A stretch of 64,000 nt of DNA. Source: a virus. The first letter of the stretch is position 1; the number at the start of each line of letters is the position of its first letter. The stretch is taken from positions 1 to 64,000 of IMG/VR virus record IMGVR_UViG_3300027806_000039; one strand, given 5' to 3'. The translations under genes were made by a program, and so were the position numbers. Below are positions 16,875 through 23,553 of this stretch, piece by piece. Under the pieces are notes generated by a model, which was given only the letters and a program-made list of their open reading frames with translations, searched no databases and was not told where the DNA came from.

Positions 16875-17210
16875 CTAAAAGTCGCCGCCGCATGACCCAG
16901 AATCAAAACTGCTTCCTGAGTCATACGAGCCACTGTCGTAACTGCTGCCTCCAGAATCGTATGAACTAGAGTCATACGACCCAGCCCCAGAATCTACCTC
17001 CGGCGTCTGGTGGCAGTGGTGGTCTTCCGATGTGTTCATCATGTCGCCAAGCATCCCTCCAGCGAGGTTGCCGCCAAGCAATCCGCCTACAAGTCCGTCG
17101 TTCGTGGCGTAGCCGAGGGCAACAGACTGCACAAAACCATCGTCAGACGATGCAGGCACGGCAGTGACGATTGCGTGCTTCGGCTTCTTTTTTCTGAGCC
17201 AGCCAAACAT
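16875..17210 (-). CDS. Ser/Asp/Tyr-repeat protein
   Basis: 111 residues. AAGGAG lies six bases before the ATG. After a basic start (Arg-Lys-Lys-Lys-Pro-Lys) comes a Gly-rich stretch (Gly-Gly-Leu-Leu-Gly-Gly), a His-Cys-His cluster and a tail of repeated Tyr-Asp-Ser and Gly-Ser-Tyr-Asp-Ser units ending Cys-Gly-Gly-Asp-Phe. This low-complexity tail resembles those of bacterial small membrane or envelope proteins of unknown function. It is transcribed away from the noncoding region to its right, so its promoter should lie there. Confidence 0.7.
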   Translation of the reverse strand: MFGWLRKKKPKHAIVTAVPASSDDGFVQSVALGYATNDGLVGGLLGGNLAGGMLGDMMNTSEDHHCHQTPEVDSGAGSYDSSSYDSGGSSYDSGSYDSGSSFDSGSCGGDF

Positions 17211-17330
17211 GGAAACTCCTTTGGTTTCGTAGATAAGAAACGTCTTTACCTGCGGCGTGTAGTGTCAGGTTCCTTCGCAAAAAAACTGCCGGATCATACG
17301 TGCAATCCGACGAGATTCGTTGCATTTTGC

Positions 17331-17352
17331 ATATGTTGCGGGCGTAACATAT
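17331..17352. promoter_or_regulatory. 7-bp inverted repeat, operator candidate
   Basis: ATATGTT at 17331-17337 is mirrored by AACATAT at 17346-17352 with an 8-base spacer. A third half-site ATATGTT occurs at 17361-17367. The symmetry and spacing suit a dimeric repressor. Confidence 0.5.
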
Positions 17353-17379
17353 CGAATCAGATATGTTTCACAAACGAGA

Positions 17380-17415
17380 TTCTGTAAGCATTAGCGGTGC
17401 ATTTCTCTTACAGAA
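17380..17415. promoter_or_regulatory. 9-bp inverted repeat with 18-base loop
   Basis: TTCTGTAAG at 17380-17388 pairs perfectly with CTTACAGAA at 17407-17415. There is no T-run, so a binding site or RNA hairpin fits better than a terminator. Confidence 0.5.
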
Positions 17416-17524
17416 CAGAGCCTGTCACTTTTCGACAGTTTGTGTAGTGCCGGTGCCTGCGGGTCGCGGTGCCGGTTTATCTTTCCGGTCGCTGCCGCAA
17501 GCTGTCGCCGCCGGCGCGGCGTTG

Positions 17525-17589
17525 CTGTCCCGCTCGGGATCGTCGGCATCGAAATCGCACGTTTTCGACTCGGTCTGTCCCGCTCGGGA
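17525..17589. repeat. duplicated 15-mer containing a palindrome
   Basis: CTGTCCCGCTCGGGA occurs at 17525-17539 and again at 17575-17589, 50 bases apart. Each copy holds the near-palindrome TCCCG-CT-CGGGA. The second ends three bases before the stop of the 71-residue gene. Protein-binding sites or short hairpins are possible. Confidence 0.6.
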
Positions 17590-17591
17590 AA

Positions 17592-17807
17592 TCATACGAG
17601 AAGCTCCACAAGCTCATGCGGGATCAACTCGCGAACGGCTTCCAGTTCGCGTGTCGCCTCGTCACCGATCTCGGCGTATTTGAGCCGGCCCCGAATCGCC
17701 TGCTGGATCGCCTCCAGGGCGATCAAGGCGTCCCGGCCCGCGAGGCAGTACCGATGCTCGCGGGCGTCGTCGGGGTCGCTGCAATCGAACCGGAGGATGG
17801 CTTGCAT
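17592..17807 (-). CDS. small conserved phage-type protein
   Basis: 71 residues: short beta start (Gln-Ala-Ile-Leu-Arg-Phe-Asp-Cys), then Arg-Glu-His-Arg-Tyr-Cys-Leu-Ala-Gly and a long amphipathic helix with Glu-Leu-Glu-Ala-Val-Arg-Glu. Function unknown. It stands alone with its own promoter, which closely resembles that of the methyltransferase, so it is probably another moron or early-expressed host-takeover gene. Confidence 0.6.
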   Translation of the reverse strand: MQAILRFDCSDPDDAREHRYCLAGRDALIALEAIQQAIRGRLKYAEIGDEATRELEAVRELIPHELVELLV

Positions 17808-17813
17808 GACCGC

Positions 17814-17841
17814 AGCCTATGCGATGCGTCAATCGGGTCAA
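17814..17841 (-). promoter_or_regulatory. promoter of the 71-residue gene, same design as the methyltransferase promoter
   Basis: On the minus strand TTGACC (17836-17841), 16 bases, then TAGGCT (17814-17819), with ATG at 17807 six bases further. It shares GAGCGTTGACCC and CTGCGGTCATG with the promoter at 16552-16579. The -10 box is weak, so the conserved flanks carry the argument. Confidence 0.5.
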
Positions 17842-18031
17842 CGCTCGTTTTATCGCGATTTGCGATTAGCGAAATGCCACTGGGGCGGCCCACTCGTCGC
17901 CAAGCCGTTGTCGGGCTGCGTTACGTCTCGCCCCTGCCCGCCGCCAGCCTGCGCGAGGCGTTAGCTCCAGTGTGGCACTGGGCGACTGGCGGAAGGCTTA
18001 GTGTTTTGGTCTGTACTCTGTGGGTGTACGG

Positions 18032-18349
18032 TCACTCGCGCGGCGGATCGGGCGGGAGCAACGCGACCGCTTCGGCCCAAGGCAGCACCTCCACCGCAGC
18101 GCTCAGCACCGTCTTGTCCGCAGCCTCCCACATTGCGTGCAGAAGCCCGCCGGGTTCGATCTCTGTGAGAACATCGGCACACAGCATCAACCGCCCATCG
18201 GTCAGCGTGCGAGGCACAGGGACGCAGTTAGGCGAGCCATAAACCGCGTGCAAATCCGCGAGCCGAAAGGCAAGCTGCGAATTGAAAACCAACGCGAGGC
18301 TCTTAGCTTCGGCGTCAGAGATTGGAAGTGTCAGTTCGCTTAGTTTCAT
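18032..18349 (-). CDS. small phage protein coupled to the fibre-like gene
   Basis: 105 residues, starting inside the stop of the fibre-like gene (ATGA). A soluble alpha-beta protein with Met-Lys-Leu-Ser-Glu-Leu-Thr-Leu-Pro at the start and an Ala-Met-Trp-Glu-Ala-Ala-Asp helix in the middle. Its position downstream of a fibre-like gene suggests an assembly helper or tip component. No family recognised. Confidence 0.55.
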   Translation of the reverse strand: MKLSELTLPISDAEAKSLALVFNSQLAFRLADLHAVYGSPNCVPVPRTLTDGRLMLCADVLTEIEPGGLLHAMWEAADKTVLSAAVEVLPWAEAVALLPPDPPRE

Positions 18350-19230
18350 GTTCGATTTAGTGCAGAGCGGAAAGCTGACATTGCGGTTGTGTAAGCAGAC
18401 ACTTGCGATGCAGTCATAGTTTGTCCGATTGAATACGCACTTATCCGTGCGTTGACCCTCTCGCCCACAGTTTGAGCCGCGCCATGCGCCCCGCCAAAAA
18501 CGGCGAAGCCGTGCGCGTCTGGGTAGGTGATGGATGTTGTTGCGTCAGTGCCTTCGGGTGCGCCATTGCGATAAAACGTAGGCCAAGCGCCGACAAGGTG
18601 GCCGGCACCAATGTCGGATGCGTTTATCAAAGTCCCAAAATCACCAGAGTACGGGCCGTAGACGCCAAACGTGCAGCATCTATTTGTGCTGCCCGTTCTG
18701 GCGTCCAAGTTTGCAAGCCAACCGCCAAAAGACCCCGTCTCACCGGCCTGCCTGGCTCTATAGACGCTGATTATTGAACGAAAGCTGGTTTGCGTGTTTG
18801 CAGAGCGAATGTCTGCCGATAGGTGTAGATTTGCCGCTGCGGTGACGTTGCCAGGAACCCCAGTCAGCAGTGACTTGGTGCTTCCATTGCCTTGCAATCC
18901 AGCCGACGATCCTGTGTTATTGAAATCAGTGCCGACGAAATTGTTATTGGTATCGGTGACAAGTCCACGCGCCGACGCCGTCAGGCTCTCAGCCCTATAA
19001 AGCGGCACCAGAGCCGCCGCAAGCTGGTCGCCGCAGAACAGGTTCAGCCGGTAGAAGCGGTCGCGGATGCCAGCGGCGTTGATGCTGGCACAGAACGTCG
19101 AAACCGCCGCCAGCGTGTTGCTGCTGACGGTGCCGCCGTTGGTCGTGACGCGGGTCACCCAGTCCAGGGCGTCCGGGTGGACGGCGGTGCCGCTGGCTCG
19201 CGGGCGCAGGAGTCGTGGGCTAAGTGGCAT
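18346..19230 (-). CDS. tail-fibre-like structural protein with a lectin-type beta domain
   Basis: 294 residues. The N-terminal 60 residues contain Ala-Gly-Ile-Arg-Asp-Arg-Phe-Tyr-Arg-Leu-Asn-Leu-Phe-Cys-Gly-Asp, which I associate with phage tail or appendage proteins. The rest is a Gly/Ser/Thr-rich beta region resembling a LamG/concanavalin-type sandwich (for example Phe-Gly-Gly-Trp-Leu-Ala-Asn). Host binding is the likely role. It is the first gene of the left late cassette of phage B and lies next to the holin candidate. Confidence 0.65.
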   Translation of the reverse strand: MPLSPRLLRPRASGTAVHPDALDWVTRVTTNGGTVSSNTLAAVSTFCASINAAGIRDRFYRLNLFCGDQLAAALVPLYRAESLTASARGLVTDTNNNFVGTDFNNTGSSAGLQGNGSTKSLLTGVPGNVTAAANLHLSADIRSANTQTSFRSIISVYRARQAGETGSFGGWLANLDARTGSTNRCCTFGVYGPYSGDFGTLINASDIGAGHLVGAWPTFYRNGAPEGTDATTSITYPDAHGFAVFGGAHGAAQTVGERVNARISAYSIGQTMTASQVSAYTTAMSAFRSALNRT

Positions 19231-19261
19231 GGCGCGGCGTTACTGTAGGGATGTAAGGTCG

Positions 19262-19522
19262 TCAGTTCTGGTCGCGCCCAGCGTCGGTGCCGGTCGCGGT
19301 CATCTTCGGCTGTAGGGCGTACAGGAGCTTCGTCTGCTCCGTGATCGCCTTGGCAATCTCTCGCTGCGTCTCCCGCAGTTCCTTCACCGTTGTACGGTGT
19401 TCGTCAAGCAACGGGATCAACAGGTCGGTGCGGATGAACCACGCCAGAAACACGGCGACCAGTGACGGGAAGCCGTACTTCGAGAGCAGCTCGAACATGG
19501 TGTCTTTGGCGGCGTCGGTCAT
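19262..19522 (-). CDS. holin-like small membrane protein
   Basis: 86 residues. One clear transmembrane segment at about residues 17-33 (Phe-Pro-Ser-Leu-Val-Ala-Val-Phe-Leu-Ala-Trp-Phe-Ile) follows a short N-terminal amphipathic helix. A coiled-coil tail follows (Val-Lys-Glu-Leu-Arg-Glu-Thr-Gln-Arg-Glu). This is the layout of XhlA/class-III-like holins or phage membrane-anchored lysis accessories. It overlaps the next membrane protein by ATGA within a cassette that also encodes a lipoprotein and a protease. Confidence 0.6.
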   Translation of the reverse strand: MTDAAKDTMFELLSKYGFPSLVAVFLAWFIRTDLLIPLLDEHRTTVKELRETQREIAKAITEQTKLLYALQPKMTATGTDAGRDQN

Positions 19523-19881
19523 TTCGTTAGCTCATGTTGCATCACTGTCAGTAGCGCCCGATGTGACAGTCGCTCCAACCACCACTTCACGAGCCACTGT
19601 ACTACTGCGACCGCAACGGCTTGCAGCAGGAACACCCAGATGAACCCGTACTCGCCAGGCTCCTGTCCGCTCATGGCCTGATGCTCACGCTTCACCGCAG
19701 TAAGCAGGGCATGCACGTAAACGTCACGCTGCTGGTTGTCGCGGCAGGCCGTGAGGTAGTCGCCAGACCAGTTGGCGACCGACAACTGCACGAGGTCGTT
19801 CACGGCGGCTCGGCCCACGAGCCTCTTGCGGATCGGCGGCAGGGCGGCCCAGCATGCTGACTGGAGGTCGGCGAGCGTCAT
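19519..19881 (-). CDS. small membrane protein of the lysis-type cassette
   Basis: 120 residues from the ATG at 19881, which overlaps the upstream lipoprotein stop as ATGA. The N-terminal 70 residues are soluble and helical (with Arg-Arg/Lys-Arg patches). A hydrophobic segment at about residues 78-100 (Gly-Phe-Ile-Trp-Val-Phe-Leu-Leu) follows, ending in a basic Trp-Leu-Glu-Arg-Leu tail. It may be an antiholin or second holin component; only topology supports this. Confidence 0.6.
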   Translation of the reverse strand: MTLADLQSACWAALPPIRKRLVGRAAVNDLVQLSVANWSGDYLTACRDNQQRDVYVHALLTAVKREHQAMSGQEPGEYGFIWVFLLQAVAVAVVQWLVKWWLERLSHRALLTVMQHELTK

Positions 19882-20180
19882 GGCCGGCACTTTCCATCTG
19901 GGCAGGGCTGAGCCGCCTTCGGCTTTTTGCAGACGCAGGTCGGCGGGCATGGGCACGGCGTGCGGTGGCCGTCGCCATGCGTGATGTATCCCGTGCCTTT
20001 GCATTGCGTGCAGCACTCGCCCGGCTTCGGTGCAGGCTCGGGGGCGGGCGGCAACTGCCGCATCCGCACAACCTCCCGAGCCACCTCACACGCTAGGTCG
20101 GCGGTCAACGAATCATCGGCGGGCAGGCTGGCGACGCAGCCCACGAACGCCACCGTCAGAACGATCAGCCACCGAGTCAC
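19878..20180 (-). CDS. lipoprotein with DnaJ-type Cys-x-x-Cys zinc motif
   Basis: 100 residues from the GTG at 20180 (GTGA overlap with the protease stop). Residues 1-15 form a hydrophobic signal ending Ala-Phe-Val-Gly-Cys, a lipobox. The C-terminal half has Cys-Cys-Thr-Gln-Cys-Lys-Gly-Thr-Gly-Tyr, the core of DnaJ-like zinc centres (CxxCxGxG), followed by many Cys-Pro pairs. An exported, zinc- or disulfide-bearing lipoprotein is predicted. Position between protease and holin-like genes suggests a spanin-like or envelope role. Confidence 0.65.
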   Translation of the reverse strand: MTRWLIVLTVAFVGCVASLPADDSLTADLACEVAREVVRMRQLPPAPEPAPKPGECCTQCKGTGYITHGDGHRTPCPCPPTCVCKKPKAAQPCPDGKCRP

Positions 20181-21175
20181 AGGATGCCTCCAGTCCAATC
20201 GGGCAACTGCTTGGCAGGCCATCCGTTGACGCCAGAGAACGCGATGGCGTATCGGCCTTTGCAGTCCGACCATCTCGACCAGAACGCCCCATGCGGGATC
20301 TCAAGCTGCGTGCCAAGGACCGACCGGCCACCGCTGTTCCACTTTCCCCAACTGTTTTGGATCAGCACCAGCGGTTCGCCGTAGGCCCGCTTGATTTCGT
20401 CGCGGTCATCGACGCCAAGGTAGGCGAGAGCGTGAGCCCAGCCCTGCGAAGTGCGGCGGCTGACGCCGTTGGAATCCCTTGTCTCTGACCACGATTCGCC
20501 ACCACACGAAGAGATGCAGTAGCCGTTCGCCAAAAGGTCTCGCACTTCCTCGAACGTCCTGGCCCTGGTCGCCGTTCGCACGAGATGCTCAGCCCCGATC
20601 TTGCGAATCTCGGCCCCCGGCTTGGACGCTCCCCACTTACCAGCCAGCTTGCCGTCGTACCGCGTGAGGTCGATGCCGAGTTGTTCGTACCGCTTGCGGA
20701 GCCACAGGCCTGACTCTTTCAACACCACTTCGGCGGCGTGGTCGCAGCTCCACCCGTCCCCACCGTGCGAGCGAAACCAGTAGATCGCTTCACACGAGAG
20801 CACGCCGTCTCGGCGGGCCTCGTCGCTGATGTCTGGGGCACCCTCACGCAGGCCCGTCACCTCGTCAGGCTGGCCAGCGGCGATCTCGCAGGCGAGCGTG
20901 CCTAGGCAGGCGTTCCGCGTCGAGTGAGCCACACAGTCGCCACGGGTCTGAGCCGACGCGGGCAGCGAGCCGGGGAAGACTTGCTCGATCACGGCCCACG
21001 GAGCCGACAGCTTGCCAGCCCCGGAGCCGACGAGCCCGTAGCGGCGACAGGTCGTGCCGCCGTCCGGTGCCTGTCCTTGCTGGAGAAGGTACTGCGTCAG
21101 CCTCTCAGACGCGGCAGGATCGGCGTATACGCCGACCAGCCCACGCAGATACTCCTCCTGAGGGTTCCACGGCAT
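20177..21175 (-). CDS. papain-like (C1-type) cysteine protease
   Basis: 332 residues from the ATG at 21175. Catalytic residues fit papain order: Gln76 and Cys81 in Gln-Thr-Arg-Gly-Asp-Cys-Val-Ala-His, His248 in Gly-Trp-Ala-His-Ala-Leu, and Asn274 in Gln-Asn-Ser-Trp-Gly. This looks like a complete triad plus oxyanion Gln. There is no signal peptide. In this cassette of lipoprotein and membrane proteins it may be an endolysin-like peptidase cutting cell-wall peptides or a virion protease; the substrate is unknown. The cut-off protein at 1-752 appears to be a relative in phage A. Confidence 0.8.
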   Translation of the reverse strand: MPWNPQEEYLRGLVGVYADPAASERLTQYLLQQGQAPDGGTTCRRYGLVGSGAGKLSAPWAVIEQVFPGSLPASAQTRGDCVAHSTRNACLGTLACEIAAGQPDEVTGLREGAPDISDEARRDGVLSCEAIYWFRSHGGDGWSCDHAAEVVLKESGLWLRKRYEQLGIDLTRYDGKLAGKWGASKPGAEIRKIGAEHLVRTATRARTFEEVRDLLANGYCISSCGGESWSETRDSNGVSRRTSQGWAHALAYLGVDDRDEIKRAYGEPLVLIQNSWGKWNSGGRSVLGTQLEIPHGAFWSRWSDCKGRYAIAFSGVNGWPAKQLPDWTGGIL

Positions 21176-21179
21176 GGGG

Positions 21180-21791
21180 TCACCCTCGCGGCGGCAGGGC
21201 CGCCCAGGCGATGGCGCGGCACAGTTCGGCAAATTCCTTCCGCAGTTCCGGCGTCACCGTCACCACGTCCTTGCCGATCACGTTGGCAAACGCGGCCTCG
21301 GTCGCCTCCCGCAGCCCGGCGTACTTGCCCGGCTGGTTGCCACCGATCCGACGCCAGCCAATGTCGAGAGCCAGAACGACGAACGCCCGCAGCGAGCGAG
21401 TGTCGGTGAAGACCACCTCGCCCACGATGGCATCGCCGCCGACCACGACCGCCGCCTTCGTCCACAACTGCGCCCAAAGCATGCGGTCTGACATAGGGGC
21501 AGAGGCGAACGCATCTGCCACCGGCTTCACTTTCAACTGCATCGCATCACTCGGCGTCTCGACCTTCACCGACTGCACCACGCCCGGCAACGCCAGCGAC
21601 GGCATCGGCACCTTGCCCCACGCCGCCGCGACAATCAGAGCGGCTGCTGCAATCCGTGCGAGGAGTCCGGCTTTTTCTTTGCCGGCTTCCAACGCACGGT
21701 GCGCGAGGGCTTGGATTTGTGCCCGGTAGGGAGCAAGCAATAGAGCCGCCGCAGCAAGTACGGCAGCGGCACGAAGCGAAGAGTCATTCAC
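21180..21791 (-). CDS. membrane-associated late protein
   Basis: 203 residues from the GTG at 21791, overlapping the upstream stop as GTGA. Two Ala/Leu-rich hydrophobic segments lie in the first 65 residues (about 5-22 and 43-60), followed by a soluble domain of about 140 residues with Arg-Arg-Ile-Gly-Gly-Asn-Gln and a C-terminal amphipathic helix. No family recognised. It is encoded between the protease and the conserved 101-residue gene, so it is probably part of the same late function. Confidence 0.6.
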   Translation of the reverse strand: MNDSSLRAAAVLAAAALLLAPYRAQIQALAHRALEAGKEKAGLLARIAAAALIVAAAWGKVPMPSLALPGVVQSVKVETPSDAMQLKVKPVADAFASAPMSDRMLWAQLWTKAAVVVGGDAIVGEVVFTDTRSLRAFVVLALDIGWRRIGGNQPGKYAGLREATEAAFANVIGKDVVTVTPELRKEFAELCRAIAWAALPPRG

Positions 21792-22093
21792 CGACGCATC
21801 CCTTCGATCTTGTCCACGGCCCACCTGACCAGCTGCTCGCCCTCTTTGGTTTTGAGCAGGGCCGCGACGTGCTTTACCAACTCGTCGTCCAGGCCGCTGT
21901 CGGTCTTGCTTGCCAGCCATTCGCACGCTTCTCCAACCACAACCGCCTTGGCATACGGATCAAACGCCGAGAGGTAGCGCTGCCCGAACGTCAGGAGCGG
22001 GGCGAAAGAATTCAGCAGCGCGAGCTTCTCCCAAATGGTGAGGTTCGCACCGTACTGCCCGACTTCCTCGGGCGTCATTTCAAAAGCGGGCAT
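21788..22093 (-). CDS. conserved phage protein, homologue of the gene at 1374-1640
   Basis: 101 residues. The C-terminal half shares Leu-Ala-Ser-Lys-Thr-(Asp/Glu)-Ser, Asp-Asp-Glu-Leu, Leu-Leu-Lys-Thr and Leu-Val-Arg-Trp with the product at 1374-1640. An extra N-terminal stretch (Glu-Glu-Val-Gly-Gln-Tyr-Gly) is present here. All-helical and soluble. The two copies show that the phages share this late cassette module by descent or exchange. Confidence 0.7.
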   Translation of the reverse strand: MPAFEMTPEEVGQYGANLTIWEKLALLNSFAPLLTFGQRYLSAFDPYAKAVVVGEACEWLASKTDSGLDDELVKHVAALLKTKEGEQLVRWAVDKIEGMRR

Positions 22094-22098
22094 GGGCG

Positions 22099-22365
22099 TC
22101 AGTCCTCCTTCTCAGAGTCTGCCGGTTCATCGCCCGCCTCTGGCAGAGGGAAAACGACCGTGTCGTTTATCCAGTCCCAGAGGTAATCCCACGTGGCTTT
22201 TGCGTCCTCGCGCACTTCGGCAAGCGAAAGCGTGTACGGCTGCCGCCAGATTTCCTCGGCCTCCCCGACGACCTTACCGCCCTCGGTCTCCATCCTGGCG
22301 TAGATGTAACGACGCCCAAACTCGAGCGTGATCCGCCGGTCGATGTAGTCCTTGTCGGCGGGCAT
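22099..22365 (-). CDS. small hypothetical phage protein
   Basis: 88 residues with a charged Glu/Asp/Trp-rich sequence (Tyr-Leu-Trp-Asp-Trp-Ile-Asn) and an acidic tail (Asp-Ser-Glu-Lys-Glu-Asp). Start shares one base with the stop of the upstream HTH gene. No recognised family; it could be an antirepressor-like or nucleic-acid mimic, but nothing specific supports that. Confidence 0.5.
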   Translation of the reverse strand: MPADKDYIDRRITLEFGRRYIYARMETEGGKVVGEAEEIWRQPYTLSLAEVREDAKATWDYLWDWINDTVVFPLPEAGDEPADSEKED

Positions 22366-22757
22366 CAGTCATCCCACGACTCCATCGCGTCGCGGGCCTC
22401 GTCGGTGAGTTCAATTCTGGTGAGCGAAAACATCGTCGGCTTCGTCACCTGCCGCTCATGTCGCGTCGCTTCCGTCCACGATATTTGCACGCAGGTCACT
22501 CTTGCAGCGATCATCGGCGCGAGACTCAGGCTCGACTCCGATGCCGCAATCTCCTCTGGCGTCGGTGCCGCAAGCCGCTCAGGCTTCTTCCGCAGCTTGC
22601 GGTCGTGACGCTTCGGCAGATGCCAGTAGTCACGAAGACGCACGACTTGGTCGCGGCTCACCGAGTAGCGGTCGCACAGATCACGCATCGTCACATGCGC
22701 CATCCAGTCGGCGTGAAACGCGGTGACGACGATGGTGGCGGTGTTACCGCGTGGCAT
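22365..22757 (-). CDS. putative helix-turn-helix DNA-binding protein
   Basis: 130 residues. Residues 15-42 contain Met-Arg-Asp-Leu-Cys-Asp-Arg-Tyr-Ser-Val-Ser-Arg-Asp-Gln-Val-Val-Arg-Leu, a good HTH pattern, followed by a basic stretch (Leu-Pro-Lys-Arg-His-Asp-Arg-Lys). The general plan (HTH then basic linker) resembles the protein at 26411-26746. A late-gene regulator is plausible; the target is unknown. Confidence 0.6.
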   Translation of the reverse strand: MPRGNTATIVVTAFHADWMAHVTMRDLCDRYSVSRDQVVRLRDYWHLPKRHDRKLRKKPERLAAPTPEEIAASESSLSLAPMIAARVTCVQISWTEATRHERQVTKPTMFSLTRIELTDEARDAMESWDD

Positions 22758-22766
22758 CCTTGCTGC

Positions 22767-23477
22767 TCATTTTTTCTTTCGAGTCTTTGCAGGAGCCGTG
22801 ATCCTAGCCGCGTATGCAAATCCAAACATTCGCTGCGGCTCTGGAGGCTTTGCGCCCTTTTTGACGTTGTCCATGGCCCACATTGGCCTGAGATTCTTGT
22901 AGTTGAACGCAGCTAATTGCTGCTTTTCATCGCGCAAATCAAAAAGAGCAAGCGGGATGATGTGATCTATGTGCCACTTCCCTCTGTTATCCCAGCTCAT
23001 TCCGTCCGTAAACTGCGACTCAATATGAGCAACCAAAGTATCGATGTCGCATCCGACATATGCGATTGTTCTGCCGCTTTTGGGCTTTTCTCTGTTGTTG
23101 AGTACTCCGCACAAGCGAACGCGAACTCTTTGCCGAAGCCAGAACGCATAATCAGTTGAAAGTTTTTTCTTTACATACCGAAGGTTGTATTCCCTTACGC
23201 GATCTTTATTCCTTTTCCGCCATGCCGTTTCTCGGACGCGGTCGGCTTTTGCCCTCCGTTTAGCAGCTGCCTTTCCTTGCTCTCGCAGCCTGTCCCTATT
23301 GGCCTTGTAATATGCTTTTCTGCTCTCACGAATCCTGTCTGCATTTTTTTCTGCATACTCCCTCGATCTCTGCAAAATCCGATCTTTGTTCGCTTGGTAA
23401 TAGGCTTTTTCGTATGCGGATCTGGCCCGCTTTCTTGCCAGAAGTTCTTCTTCTTTTGGCTGTGTAGAATCAGCCAT
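22767..23477 (-). CDS. HNH endonuclease with N-terminal Lys/Arg-rich repeats
   Basis: 236 residues from the ATG at 23477; AGGAG with 8-base spacing fits this start better than the ATG six bases upstream. The N-terminal 100 residues repeat Lys-Ala-Tyr-Tyr-x-Ala-Asn-(Lys/Arg)-Asp-Arg units of charged helix. The nuclease part has Trp-His-Ile-Asp-His-Ile-Ile-Pro-Leu followed by Phe-Asn-Tyr-Lys-Asn-Leu-Arg-Pro-Met-Trp, the usual His-Asn-(His/Asn) core of this phage HNH class. It may be a free-standing homing nuclease rather than a structural component. Confidence 0.8.
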   Translation of the reverse strand: MADSTQPKEEELLARKRARSAYEKAYYQANKDRILQRSREYAEKNADRIRESRKAYYKANRDRLREQGKAAAKRRAKADRVRETAWRKRNKDRVREYNLRYVKKKLSTDYAFWLRQRVRVRLCGVLNNREKPKSGRTIAYVGCDIDTLVAHIESQFTDGMSWDNRGKWHIDHIIPLALFDLRDEKQQLAAFNYKNLRPMWAMDNVKKGAKPPEPQRMFGFAYAARITAPAKTRKKK

Positions 23478-23513
23478 AGCCATCTCTCCTATGTCAGTAG
23501 GGGTGCTGGTTAG

Positions 23514-23550
23514 AGACGGCGGCGGGCTGCAATCCCGTCGCCGTTTCGTC
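23514..23550 (+). terminator. GC hairpin followed by a T-run, plus-strand orientation
   Basis: On the plus strand CGGCGGCGGG pairs with CCCGTCGCCG (one G-T wobble) around a 7-base loop CTGCAAT, and TTTCGTCTTTTT follows. The T-run makes it a terminator only for plus-strand transcripts, although both neighbours are on the minus strand. The loop resembles a tRNA-Cys anticodon loop but no T-arm is present. Confidence 0.4.
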
Positions 23551-23553
23551 TTT

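Larger units (their letters stand above)
17211..17591. other. noncoding regulatory region, about 380 bases
   Basis: No convincing gene on either strand. The left half is AT-richer than the genome average. It holds inverted repeats at 17331-17352 and 17380-17415 and a duplicated 15-mer at 17525 and 17575. It lies upstream of the Ser/Asp/Tyr-repeat gene and downstream of the 71-residue gene, so promoter and operator functions are likely. Confidence 0.6.

Noticed and set aside
23514-23550. tRNA gene
   Set aside because: Anticodon-like loop only; no T-arm, and the acceptor stem is weak.
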